Source: Basipetospora chlamydospora (taxonomy: Eukaryota; Ascomycota; Sordariomycetes; Microascales). From it: DNA of 64,000 nt. Numbering within the stretch: the first letter of the stretch is position 1; every line of letters begins with the position of its first letter. Positions 53,843-64,000 of this stretch are shown here, piece after piece. The notes below the pieces were generated by a model. The model saw only the letters and a list, made by a program, of their open reading frames with translations. It did not search any database and was not told the origin of the DNA. The DNA lies in assembly GCA_001599675.1 (NCBI GenBank), contig BCHP01000001.1:186001-250000 (forward strand). The letters run 5' to 3'. A program made the position numbers and the translations under genes.

Positions 53843-55452
53843 ATGCATACCACCTCATACCGCGTCTGCCGCGCCCCGGCGACGAGGTCCCTGAAACAAT
53901 GGCGCTACATCTCGACCAACCACTTTATCCATAAGGGTAAGTCCTCGCCGGTCCACGGTTCCTCTGTCGTTGAGAGATCACGAACATGGGGACGGGGGCA
54001 AAACAATTGGACTAACCGCGGCCTGAAACCACCTCCCCAGCGACGAAACCCCCGACCCGGGAGCATAGCTTCACCTTCGCCGTAAAGGACAACATTGCAA
54101 CCCTCGACTCCCCGACGACATGCGCCTCCGCTTTCCTTCGGGGCTACACCCCGCCCTTCGACGCCACCGTCGTGCGCCAGCTGCGCGAGCGAGGCGGCGC
54201 CCTCGTGGGCAAGACCAACATGGACGAGTTCGGCATGGGTTCGCACTCCACCAACTCCGTCCACGGGCCCGTACTGAACCCCAACTTCGACGACGTGGCT
54301 CGGTCCGCGGGTGGTAGCTCCGGCGGGAGCGCCGTCGCGGTGCGTACGGGGGACGCGGATGTGGCCATTGGCACGGACACGGGGGGTTCGATACGGCTCC
54401 CCGCTGCGTACACGGGGGTTGTGGGCTTTAAGCCCTCGTACGGGATGCTGTCGAGGTGGGGGGTCGTGCCGTACGCGAATTCGCTTGACACGGTGGGGTT
54501 CTTCGCCAGGGACGCGGAGAGGATATATGAGCTCGTCGTTGGCTCGGGCCTCATGCATGAACACGACCCCAACGACCCAACATCTCTCACTACCGAATCC
54601 CGAAAGCGGTGCGCAGACGGGCAGCTCGCGACGGCTCAGATCGGAGACCAGCTCAAGACCCAGTCGAGGATCACCATCGGGATACCGCAGGAGTACTTCA
54701 TCAGCGAGCTCCACCCCTCCATCCACAAGGCCTGGGCCTCCGCCGAGAAAGCCCTCCGCTTGTGGGGCGCGCGCATAGTGCCCGTCCGCCTCCCCACGAC
54801 GCGCGACGCCTTGCCCGCGTACTACATCCTCGCGCCCGCGGAAGCATCCTCCAACCTCGCCAAGTACGACGGCGTACGCTACGGCACCCGCGCCCCCGAC
54901 GCCGAGACCGACGGCGACGGCGAGGTCCTCTACGCCGACGCCCGCGGGGCCGGCTTCGGCGACGAGGTGAAGCGCCGCATCCTGCTGGGGACGTACAGCC
55001 TGAGCTCGGGGGCCATGTCCAACTACTTCATCCAGGCGCAGAAGGTCCGGCGGCTCGTGCAGAGGGACTTTGATCGCGTCTTTGGGCGGGCGAATCCGCT
55101 GCGCGGGGAGCAGGCTTTTGACCTCAGCGAGATGAGCGACAGCGTGGGGCTGGAGGATAAGAGGGGCCCGCCGCAGGTGGACTTCCTGCTCTGCCCCACG
55201 GCGCCGACCTTCCCGCCGCTCGTGGAGGACGTGAGGTGTGCGTCGCCGGTGGATGCGTACATGAATGACGTGTTTACGGTGCCGGCGAGTCTGGCGGGTC
55301 TGCCGTCGGTTAGTGTCCCGGTGCCTGTGGCGGATGCCACGAGGGAGACGGGGCCGGTTGCGGGGCTGCAGATCATTGGGCAGTTTTGGGATGATGCGCG
55401 GGTGCTTGCCATGGCCAGTGAGCTTTCCAAGCTGATGCCAGTGAAGATGTAA
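53843..55452 (+). CDS. HER2: Glutamyl-tRNA(Gln) amidotransferase subunit A, mitochondrial
   Basis: Amidase subunit of the mitochondrial GatFAB-type complex that converts Glu-tRNA(Gln) to Gln-tRNA(Gln). Exons are 53843-53936 and 54041-55452; the 104-nt intron has a GTAAGT donor and an ACTAAC branch site. The product is 501 aa. The N-terminus (MHTTSYRVCRAPATRSLKQW) is basic and suits a mitochondrial presequence. The amidase-signature triad is visible: Lys47 in FAVKDNIA, the cis-Ser in AGGSSGGSA (about 124), and the nucleophile Ser148 in GTDTGGSIRLPAA. The stretch GVVGFKPSYGMLSRWGVVPY is also characteristic. The tRNA-Thr 220 bp upstream is unrelated in function. Confidence 0.92.
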
Positions 55453-55585
55453 GAATGATATTGTCTTGACCAGGGGGAGAACGTGTATACTAGATATAGA
55501 CTTGTAATAACATGGCAAGATGGAAGAATGGGTATCATTTGGTGCTTGCCGTAAGGAGACTATTGTGTCTGCAGACCTAGGGCGC

Positions 55586-56395
55586 TTAGCTCGGCGACCT
55601 CCTGTCCCTGTCCATCTCGTCATACCTCCTATCTGACCTACTCCTCGACCTACTCCTCGACCTATTCCTCGACCTACTCCTACCTGACCTAGCATCGTCC
55701 GAAACTTCACCCTCCGAACCCGAGTCCCTCCCATTCCGCTCGCCGCCACTTTCTTCTTCTTCTCCTTCCTCCTCCTCCTCCAGCATGGCCTCAACATCGC
55801 TCGTCGACCTCGGCTCCAGCAGCTCCAGATCCTCCAACACCTCCCTCTTGGGCATCTTCCAAAGGCTCGTCCCGCAAACCCGATCCTTGCACAGCAAATC
55901 GTCCACAAACTCGTCCATGTGCGTCAGCACCGTGCCCTGCCTGCCCCGCCTCTTCAGCTTCCTGTAATCCTCCAGGAACGGCTCCAGCACCGTGTGCACG
56001 TCCTTGGCCTGCCTCGTCATCCGGACGTAGAAGAGCGCCAGCGCGCGGAGGTACTTGAACTCCTCGCCGCCCAGGCCTATGTACTCCTCCAGCACGGCGT
56101 CGCTGGGGGCCAGCTGTAGCAGCTTGAAGGCCAGGCACAGGAAAGGGGTGGGCTTCTGGGCGGAGCCGTAGGTGCCGCCGATGAAGGAGACGTGCTCGAC
56201 GACGCGGTCGACCACGTCGGCCTCGTTGAGGGCGAAGCACTGCTCCTTGTAGAAGTAGGACTCTATTATGCGGTCGCGCACGGCCTTTTCCATGATGGTG
56301 GACGGGTTGAGGCCGTTGGGGGCGAGGGCGGCGTTGGAGCCGCGCTCGTCGAGGAAGCGGCGCTCGTCGGCCTCGATTGTGTCGTTTTTGCCCAT
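55586..56395 (-). CDS. PRP38: Pre-mRNA-splicing factor Prp38
   Basis: U4/U6.U5 tri-snRNP factor needed for spliceosome activation. A single exon of 269 aa. The Prp38 domain (about residues 20-180) has GLNPSTIMEKAVRDRI, ESYFYKEQCFALNE, FIGGTYGSAQKPTPFLCL, EYIGLGGEEFKYLRALALFY and LEPFLEDYRKLKRR. It is followed by an acidic block (EEEEEGEEEES) and an Arg/Ser-rich tail (RSRSRNRSRSRSRSRS), as in the metazoan and filamentous-fungal forms. The convergent GatA gene ends 133 bp away. The start at 56395 faces the divergent gene at 56744. Confidence 0.95.
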   Translation of the reverse strand: MGKNDTIEADERRFLDERGSNAALAPNGLNPSTIMEKAVRDRIIESYFYKEQCFALNEADVVDRVVEHVSFIGGTYGSAQKPTPFLCLAFKLLQLAPSDAVLEEYIGLGGEEFKYLRALALFYVRMTRQAKDVHTVLEPFLEDYRKLKRRGRQGTVLTHMDEFVDDLLCKDRVCGTSLWKMPKREVLEDLELLEPRSTSDVEAMLEEEEEGEEEESGGERNGRDSGSEGEVSDDARSGRSRSRNRSRSRSRSRSDRRYDEMDRDRRSPS

Positions 56396-56743
56396 GGTGG
56401 CGACGGGGTGTTGGGGACCCTAGCTAGATGGTGGTAGGATAGGGCGGAGGGGATTAATGCGCGAGAGGCGGAGTCGGGTTCGTAGACGGAGGACACACCG
56501 GAGACGATTCCGTGATTATTTGAGGTGGCTTTTGGCGAGGGCCCGTGTCGAAGAAGTTGGAGAAGCTTCACCAAAGTGGAAAGCTGGAGGGTGTGGTGGG
56601 GGGCCTTATCGATAGTTGCCCCTCCAACCAAGTAAACAGCCGCCTCCCAGGTTCCATGATCCATCCCACCATCGTCATCTTCGACACCGCGTTTCTTTCA
56701 GAGGAATCACCTCTTGCAAGACCACCATTATTTTTTATTTTGT
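56396..56743. promoter_or_regulatory. Compact bidirectional promoter, PRP38 and membrane protein gene
   Basis: 348 bp separate the two divergent start codons. No TATA box or other clear site is seen. Confidence 0.5.
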
Positions 56744-57503
56744 ATGCCGGGAAAGATGCACGACCCCGAAGTGTTCGACTCGAGGCTCCTCTCCAAGAGG
56801 AGCAAGCGGAAACACGCCAGGCGAGGCAAGCCCACGCCGTGGCGCAGGATGCTCCTCACCTCGTCGCAAATCTCCATCATCCTCTCCTTAGCAATCAGTA
56901 AGTTCCTCGAGACTTTTTCAAAAGAAATTATTCTTTTCCGTCAATTACTAGCATGTATGATGATGGAGTCGCTGACACTGGGGGGTGTGCAACCTAGTCC
57001 TATTCTCCACCACGGCGCTCTTCTTGAGCGGCGTCGTCATACAGAAGCGCACCCTCGAAGAGATCCGCATCGGCATCAAGACGCCCAAGCCCACGCCCAA
57101 GATCTACCTCCCCGATCGCTTCAGGCAGTCCACGACGGAGCTCAAGGACGGCAGGGTCGTCATCGTCGACGACGACAGGACTACGGCGCAACAAAAGAAG
57201 GCGCGCGTCATCGAAGTGAGGCGCACCGAGGAGGAGGCGACACCGCGCGATGAGCCCGCCAAGGCCGCCGAGAGCCCCCCGCAGCGAGAGCAGGACGTCC
57301 CCGAGGAGGAGGAAAAGGTGGTCCCGCGCACGGAGATGGAGAGGAATATCCAGAAGCAGCTCGAGGCCAACATGGAGCACCCGGATCCGCGGGTCGCGGA
57401 CGGGCGGCCGATCACGAGGGCGGAGAGGAGGAGGCTTATCAAGGAGGAGATCCAGAGGCTCTCTCACGTCGAAGGGCCTGTATACCAGCGGCGCCTGTAC
57501 TGA
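56744..57503 (+). CDS. Small single-pass membrane protein, unknown function
   Basis: Exons are 56744-56897 and 56998-57503; the 100-nt intron has a GTAAGT donor and a GCTGAC branch site. Product 219 aa. The N-terminal 38 residues are very basic (SKRSKRKHARRGKPTPWRR). One hydrophobic helix crosses the exon junction (ISIILSLAIILFSTTALFL), followed by a charged C-terminal domain with KTPKPTPKIYLPDRF and EMERNIQKQLEANMEHPDPR. Positive-inside logic puts the N-terminus in the cytosol or matrix. I do not recognise a named family, although the length and pattern suggest a conserved fungal protein. An ATG at 56756 is an alternative start. Confidence 0.75.
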
Positions 57504-57997
57504 GAGTGTACGGGTGTTCATTTTCTCACGAGATGATTGCTTTTTTATCATGTTTTGAGGAGTTTCTGGGACGGGATTACTACATGCATGCAACGAACGG
57601 GATGAGACAGTTGGATACTGAAGTTGGGATATCGCACATGAGGCAGGTTGGAAAGGTGGGCTGAGCAATCTTTCTCTGGATTTATGATAGATATGTTATT
57701 TTTCAGTACATGATGTAGCAAATAACGACAACCGACATGACCTTATGTGCAAGACTGGGCAGCCTGTAAATTAATTACCAAAATCTTGGGCAAATTTATG
57801 TTCCATGATCCCTCCCTTTCTTAGCCCTTGCCAGCCCATCCATTCCGATAGCCTGCACCAGAACTCCAGAACAACAAATAATAGTGGTTCTCCCCCAAGA
57901 TGAAAAGAAGGAAGAAGCCAAACGTCCTATCCATGTTACTCTGGCACCATATTATTCTGTTGGTCCATAGATCACCTTTCCCCGCGGCATATACTCT
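57504..57997. other. Convergent intergenic region
   Basis: 3' flanks of the membrane-protein gene and of the small cysteine-protein gene. Nothing else seen. Confidence 0.4.
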
Positions 57998-58440
57998 TCA
58001 CTTCCCCACTCTCGCCTGCTTTGGCCTCCTCGTCGTCTCGGCATTCGCCCTCATGGCATGGATATGGGTGTGCTCGCCGTTGGTCTTGGTGCTGTCGAGG
58101 CCGTAGGCCATGTCGGTCGGTAGAAGTCCGTTGGTCATTGAGGCGCCGACCCTCAGGACCTAACCCCCCGGGAGTTAATAAAAGCTCCCCTCCCCATGTA
58201 TTCCTTTTTTCCCGGCCTTGTTGATGAAGGCAGGGGGGTGAGCGGGGGAGGTTGCCTCGGGGCCTACTTACTGTGCAGAGCTTACACCTCTCTCCGAACC
58301 TGGGGACTGTGGTCCGGCACTGGATCGAGCCCTGCGGAGGAGGGCTGTCAGCTCCATTCGCTTCCTCCTCTCCGATGAAGGTGAGAATGGCAGGTCTGCA
58401 AGTCTCTTACATAGTAATTTGAGCAGTAGTAGGCCATCAT
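57998..58440 (-). CDS. Small four-cysteine protein (83 aa), three exons
   Basis: Found by joining splice sites. Exons are 58440-58411 (30 nt), 58331-58272 (60 nt) and 58159-57998 (162 nt). Introns are 79 nt (GTAAGA...CTGAC...CGCAG) and 112 nt (GTAAGT...TTAAC...GGTTAG), both in phase 0. The product begins MMAYYCSNYYGSIQCRTTV and continues PRFGERCKLCTVLRVGAS, with cysteines at residues 6, 15, 26 and 29 (CX8CX10CX2C). The spacing could bind zinc, but this is inference. The C-terminal half is polar with a basic end. No signal peptide or membrane helix. Consensus donors, branch sites and matching phases make a chance model unlikely. Family unknown. Confidence 0.6.
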
Positions 58441-61400
58441 TCTGAGTGGTTGGAGGGACTGTGGTTCAGGTTTGGTTTGGAATGTTGAATGTTTTCGAGG
58501 TGTTTGGTGACGGGGTTGGTGTCTTATAAGTTCCCGTTGGTGAAGTCCCCTTGGGTGGCTTCCCTAAAAGCGGCTCGTTGGGGATAGCGGATGGTACTAG
58601 ATCGTACGAGCAAGCCTACAGATCGGTAGGTCGCGGGGCGTGGAACTGCTCAGTATTATCAAAGAAGGTATCAAGCAGCTATCGAGAGGAGAATCAGGTG
58701 AAGTAATAATAAAGGGAGAAGATGTCTTAGTATAGTTGAAACAACACAGGCGGTTTAAAAGAATTAAACAAGAAAAAAGGTGGACTGAGTTACGAGAGGA
58801 GAGACAAGAGATAACACCTGTTTCTGTTCGAGGAATAGCCCGTCTGTTTAAATAATTCTACGAGAATACGAGAAGGCAGAGAGCTACGAACACGAAAAGG
58901 AGACGAAGAAGAACAACCAAAAAAAAAATGCCATTCGATCATGGACCGAGAAACCATGCTGTACGGCAGATACGACATCAGGAAACAACCAGACATTGAG
59001 GCCCTTTGGGCTACCGAAGAGAAGGCTTCCCAATTTCCCGTCCCCGACCCTCCAGTTCCCACGACAGGGTGTCATCGTTGGGGGTACCGGTGGACGCAAA
59101 TGAAGAAGAAGAAAAAAGATACCTTACATACGATCGTGCACAAACAGAGGGAGTACTATATCCGTGCATAGAATGTATGTACGAGGGGGAAGCAGTAAAA
59201 GAGAAGAAAAAAGGGGGGGGACAGGAGAAGCTTCTGCCCAAGCAATTGGGTTCCCATGTCCATGTAGAGAAACCACAGGGTGCAACAGTGAACTACACGG
59301 TGGTTGGTGTGTATGTTGTGTCGTATCATCCATCATCAAGGTGTGGTGTGGAAGCCGAGCCATCCATTCCGCCCAATCCAGGAACCGTCCCTGGGCCATG
59401 TATCCCTTACGATCCCAGACTATCCCCATCCTCGTACAACAATCGGTCTGTCCATGGTGGTGTGAAGGGTGCAATAGTACATAGCAGAGCTCACCGATCG
59501 TTTTCTTCGCTGTAAGCCCCCCCCCGGTCTTCTCCTCCTCTCTCCCCGGCGCCACTCTCTTGTTTCGGGGAAATAAAGGCGCGAGCCGCTCTTTCTCCTC
59601 CCCTAGTAATACCTAGCGTCTTCCTGAGTGGACGATGCTGGCCGTTTGCTCCGCGATGCCTCGCAGCTGTCCGTGGGGAAGTTGACAAGGCAAAGTTCAT
59701 GATTTTCAGGTTTGCCGTGCATGATGACCAGAGCTATCAATTGGTACGGGAAGCTCGGAGGCAATGGTACGGGTACATGGTAGCCCCCCGGGTGGACTAT
59801 CGATAATGGATCCTCGATAATACGGAGTAAGCACGAGTATCTCAGGCTCTCTCACAGTCCATTAGTCCCTGGTTAAGCCGGAAACGGCACTAGACTGGAT
59901 GGAATTAGTCCCAAGGATACGAACCACCCCTGTCAACGGTCTCCACGAGCCATATGCATGCAATGCACCTTCACTGATCTAGGAGCGAGGGGGGCGTCTA
60001 ACTCATGCCCAACCGATCGTGATCGATCGCGGGGGAGGGATTGACATGGGAGGATCAATGGAGTCCTGTCGGATGGGATCCTGGCTTGGGCTTGGGCCTT
60101 TGGCCTTTGATCAATGTGACTCTGCCCCTCTTTCTTAGTCCACCGGAATCCAGACGTGGTGCTCGCTTCCCCCCCACCGAAGTTGCTATGGCGGCTTCGT
60201 ACCACCATGCTAAGGCACCCATGCTTGGAGCTCTCCGAAAGCTCCTCAGCATGAAGCTTTCTCACCGGGTAGGCGCTGTTATACCTCGCCTATGCGGAAG
60301 GCTTTGTCTCCTACCTGACTTGATGGTGTAGCCCACAGTACTTTCTTTTCTTTACACCACCCTTTCCCGCTTCCCCTTTCCCCTCACACCCACTTCCTTC
60401 CCCCGATATACGAGTACGACATTTTCGAGAGGGCGAGAGCCCGAACATGGCACTGATTGCGGCCCCTTTGGAGCGGGCCTCGTCGTAAGCTGCAGCTCGG
60501 ATGGTCGGATCTTCATTCGGCCAACTGCTAGTGCTTCCTCTCCGGTGAAGCAAGCCAAAGAAAGCTGTCCCCGCTTCCCCACTTGTTGGTGGGTTGGGGT
60601 TAGAGTATGTAGTATTTTGCCACGAGGGCGGGGGAAAGCTGGGAGGAAAGCTATCAGCTATCACTTCTTCTTCTTCCCTCCCCCCTGAGCATCGACGTCA
60701 GAGAGACTGCCAGTTGGTAAGCTTGGCTTTTGTACACGTCGTAGAGATGGGAATTCAAATTCCGGGAAAGATTGGTGATGCTGGATTCTTGGAAAAAGGG
60801 AATCGGGGAATGCAACCCGCTTTGCTCGGTCTCTGCCCCTGCCGTCTGGGATTAATGAAAGAATATCGGTATCGTCACAAAAGCGGTGACGATGAAGCTG
60901 AATCCTGGTCCGATGATCTCATCAGTATCGTCGCCGTCCGAGGTGACTGGGATGTCTGAACTAGGGCTTATTGCTGGGATATACGAGACACTATGTACAT
61001 GTCAGTGTCATGATAAGACGATGCTGAAAGCTGGTGCAGCAGCCCATCGCGATTGGGGTTCAGTGCGGAGGTGGAGAACTAAAGCGATCAATGTGTACAG
61101 TGTATGTAACTCTTGGGTCATGTCTTTCTTACGGTGTAGCGCTCAAGCATTCTCACCGGCTCACGACCGATCCTTGTTTCTCTTCCCTCATCCATACACT
61201 TTTCGTCATCCTGGAGAAGATGCAGGAGCACCGACGTTTTTTTTTTATCCCTCACGATACTGTCCCCGCCCTGTCCATCTACGAGCAGGCGTCTGATTAT
61301 ATCACCATCCGGTCTAAGAGGGAACCAACTTGCGCCAAAGATCCCAGCATCGTCATCTTTAGCCGCTGGGGGGGTCGGACAGCGGGCGTGGTCCAAGGCA

Positions 61401-61867
61401 CGCCGGCATGACATCGGTTTCTCGGAATTGCTTGACATCGTGACGACATGTCATCCCATCGGGTCTCTGCAGGGATCATCAAGTCAAACTCCAGTCAGTG
61501 CTAGTGTACGCAGGGACGGGGGAGCTCTGGTTTCTCGGGCTTCGGGAATCCGGTTACTTTCTGACCACAAAGGGCGATGAGCTCACTGGTTGAAGCTCCA
61601 AAAACGGACCTGACGATGCTGCCTTCATGGTGTTTTGTTGGACATCACTTGGGTACGGATCTTCGGAGGGAGTGGAAGGGCGGGAAGGGAAGGAGGATTC
61701 GTGGGAGATGGCGTGCGGTTTCTCCTGCCCCTTACGTCTTGCGTGGCCTGGGAGTGGACGCCAGGAGATGGACTTAATGTGATGGCACTGTGAGGATTGA
61801 AAGCAGGCTGGGATCACTCGCCGAGCCCGCCCGTTTCGCCATCCCGTTGACCCATTTTCTGTTCTTC

Positions 61868-61898
<31 letters not shown>

Positions 61899-62587
61899 TC
61901 TCTTTCTCTTTATAGCTAGGTGAGTAGGATGGGTGTAATGCACACAGAGGACCCCTTCGAGCACCTTCTCCCATCTGCTTGGCAAGAAAAAAGCCGTGAG
62001 CTTCGTTTATAACCGTAGTTGATGCCCGGCCAGTCTCAATCCCCTCGAGAACAGCACCCCGAGCCCTTCTGCAGGCTCCGGGCTTAGCATCCCAGATCAG
62101 ATATCCTTCATTTGCTTTTTTTAGTTCGTCTTAGGATACATGATAGCGAAATTCAGCCACTTGTCGAGGATGTTCTCTTTATTTTCCCCCCATTGGTTTC
62201 CACAACCTCTCTCGCCATTTAATCGTGTAGAGTCGTGGTAGAACGACCGACTGGACGGATTCACCATACAACGGAGCACCAACGAACACTAGGGCGAGGT
62301 CGGAGTTTAGACAACTCATGATATCGCCGAAATCACAGTGTGAAATATTCAAATTACTGACCATGAACTGTGTGGGGACATGGGATTCGGTCACCAAGGC
62401 TTCAAGATCGTCAGCCCACTTCAAAGACGTGCTCGAGCTCAAGACAACTGGATCTGGACTCGGGCGGCAACAGACGATTACGAAAAGCACACGGCACGAA
62501 ACACCCTCGAAAGTCCCTCGTCCATCGGCTCCCCTCATCCCGCAAACCCCCCGCCCGCTCTCACCCACACCCGCCCCTTCCCACACG
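58441..62587. other. Gene-poor region of about 4.1 kb upstream of COX16
   Basis: Starts with the T/C-rich leader of the cysteine-protein gene. Holds one TACGGAGTA (59821-59829) and a (CT)n/(CTTT)n tract at 61869-61912. ORFs such as 59006-59515 and 60886-61296 overlap several frames without motifs. The stretch from 62318 reads open through the COX16 start but is leader sequence. Confidence 0.4.
61869..61912. repeat. CT-rich microsatellite tract
   Basis: A run of CT dinucleotides followed by TCTTT-type units, about 44 bp. Confidence 0.8.
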
Positions 62588-63136
62588 ATGCCCGTCCTCC
62601 CCAAAAAGAAATTCCTGTCCTCGGCCGAGGCCAGGGCCCCCGCCGCCCGGTACCGCGCCGCCATCGCCCGCCGGCCCTTCCTCCTCTTCGGCCTGCCCTT
62701 CCTGACCATCATCGTCGCGGGGTCCTTCGTGCTGACGCCCGCCACCGCCGTGCGCTACGAGAAGCACGACAGGAAGATCCGCCAGCTGACGAGGGAGCAG
62801 GAGCTCGACGTGCGGAAGAACCCGCGTAAGGTGGACTGGAGGGAAGAGTACCAGGTAAGAAAAAAAGATATTCCGGGCTTTCTTTCTTTTTTTCTTCTTT
62901 TCTTTTTCTCGTCCCATTTGGCAGGATGGCTCGAGGAGGAGCGGCGGGAAGGTGGGGAAGAAAGGGCGGAGGGGGAAGGGGGGAGTGCGTGGGTGCTTGT
63001 CGGAGCGGATCGTTTGATGGATGTGAGCTGACCACTTGGGTGACGTGTGTAGAGGTTGAGGGCGGATAAGGATCTCGATGACTGGCAGCAGAAGCGTGTC
63101 GAGCGCCTACCCGGCGAGTCCGATGGGAGGCTCTAA
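62588..63136 (+). CDS. COX16: Cox16, cytochrome c oxidase assembly protein
   Basis: Mitochondrial inner-membrane factor for complex IV assembly. Exons are 62588-62854 and 63053-63136; the 198-nt intron begins GTAAGA. Product 116 aa. It has a basic N-terminus, one membrane helix (FLLFGLPFLTIIVAGSFVL, about 31-49), then the family stretch TAVRYEKHDRKIRQLTREQE and a charged C-terminus including NPRKVDWREEYQRL. These features and the length fit Cox16. The 62318 upstream frame is in the same phase but lacks family sequence, so the ATG at 62588 is preferred. Confidence 0.9.
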
Positions 63137-63707
63137 AGCATACTTGCACCTATGTGATCCGAACTACGAAAGCACAAACAACGACCCCCGAATCCCGATC
63201 AGCGCCGGACGAGGGCGTGGCATCGCGAGCCTTTGGACCGTGTCCCAGGAAGGGGGAAGATTCCGCGCTCAGCCGGGAGGAAAGGCGGAGATGTAACAAC
63301 ATAAAACCGATATACCCATCATGGAGGGGGTAGGACCTGTACGATCATGACCGCGGGGACGGCAGTGGCCCGTAACGATGGCACCAGGACACGGCGTTTC
63401 TTGTTTCTCTTTTATACGACAGATGGTTTTTTTGTTCCTCTTCATTCCGTGCTCTTGCGTCGGGGATGACGAGGGACGTCGTAAGGCTGAGGCACTACAG
63501 GGTCCAGGACTGATGTCCCCCCTTCTCCCCTTCTCCCCCTCTCTCGTTCCCGCCAGGGCGTATTAAACAACAAGCCCTGGAGACATTGTCAAGAATGCAG
63601 AGTCCTCGCGGCAGTGCGACCCAAGTGTTTCCCCACCCCCGCTCCCCGCTACTCGCCGAGTCTTACCGAGTGTTTGGCGTCGCGGAACGGGAAGCGGTGG
63701 AACCCTC

Positions 63708-63749
<42 letters not shown>
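63137..63749. other. 3' flank of COX16 ending in a long poly-C run
   Basis: No gene seen. About forty consecutive C at 63710-63749 lead into the assembly gap. Confidence 0.5.
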
Positions 63750-63849
63750 NNNNNNNNNNNNNNNNNNNNNNNNNNNNNNNNNNNNNNNNNNNNNNNNNNN
63801 NNNNNNNNNNNNNNNNNNNNNNNNNNNNNNNNNNNNNNNNNNNNNNNNN
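63750..63849. other. Assembly gap, 100 N
   Basis: Exactly 100 N inside a poly-C run (about forty C before, seven after). Confidence 0.95.
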
Positions 63850-64000
63850 CCCCCCCGGCCAGTGGCTTTCTTTCTTAGTGAGTCCTGGCACTGCCGGGGG
63901 TGTGAGGGCATTTGGCGTGGACATGGACATGGACATGGAAGCATACTATAGTGGGTAGCTTCGGCTTCTTCGTCATGTTGTTGTTCTTGTTGAAATTGGG
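63850..64000. other. Right end, no gene seen
   Basis: Contains three to four copies of the hexamer TGGACA (63918-63937). Too short to judge. Confidence 0.4.

Noticed and set aside
53905..55908. 667-codon ORF on the minus strand
   Set aside because: Antisense to the GatA gene; Arg/Gly/His-rich composition typical of a shadow frame.
58411..58440. Unspliced peptide continuing from the cysteine-protein start
   Set aside because: The frame stops after 29 codons; the consensus introns give a longer and more coherent protein.

Overview
The window looks like nuclear DNA from a filamentous ascomycete (Pezizomycotina, most likely a Sordariomycete). Genes are GC-rich and broken by short introns of about 65-200 nt. 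Two tRNA genes carry 11-nt introns. The gene set is typical of moulds: a complex I CX9C subunit, a Crh-type GH16 enzyme, a DUF3669 gene and a fungal FSH hydrolase. All exon junctions below were placed by hand from splice sites and reading-frame continuity. Names are family-level recognition, without database searches.

Layout. 1-213: cut-off 5' end of an acidic Ser/Pro-rich protein. 5.5-7.5 kb: auxin-efflux-carrier-type transporter. 8.4-11.8 kb: mitochondrial glycine decarboxylase P-protein. 13.5-13.8 kb: Tom5. 14.4-15.6 kb: nucleoporin Nup57/Nup54. 16.4-17.2 kb: complex I NDUFA8-type subunit. 17.2-25.6 kb: gene-poor stretch with one weak small ORF and an assembly gap. 25.6-26.7 kb: secreted CAP/PR-1 protein. 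27.67 kb: tRNA-Asp, followed by an accessory island to about 34.5 kb. That island holds a decayed protein kinase, an intact single-exon coiled-coil gene with 33-bp tandem repeats, a coiled-coil remnant and a decayed DUF3669 gene. 35.8-37.6 kb: Crh-like GH16 enzyme with a transmembrane segment. 38.2-39.5 kb: unknown gene interrupted by one in-frame TAG. 40.3-40.7 kb: ATP synthase subunit Atp18. 41.4-42.6 kb: FSH serine hydrolase. 42.9-44.6 kb: proteasome lid subunit Rpn5, with a GC-AG intron. 45.5-47.5 kb: YHR202W-like metallophosphatase, divergent from an alkaline ceramidase (48.4-49.4 kb). 49.7-50.1 kb: weak two-exon candidate. 51.9-52.6 kb: methyltransferase-like gene. 53.5 kb: tRNA-Thr. 53.8-55.5 kb: mitochondrial GatA amidotransferase. 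55.6-56.4 kb: Prp38, divergent from a small membrane protein (56.7-57.5 kb). 58.0-58.4 kb: three-exon gene for an 83-residue four-cysteine protein. 62.6-63.1 kb: Cox16.

Six of the clear genes act in mitochondria (P-protein, Tom5, NDUFA8, Atp18, GatA, Cox16), but they form no operon-like unit. Three runs of N (100, 60 and 100 bases) all sit inside G or C homopolymers. A 9-mer, TACGGAGTA or its complement, recurs about eleven times, only between genes. The most unusual parts are the accessory island beside tRNA-Asp, the in-frame TAG gene, the GC-AG intron, the dispersed 9-mer and the small cysteine protein whose exons are too short for simple ORF calling.
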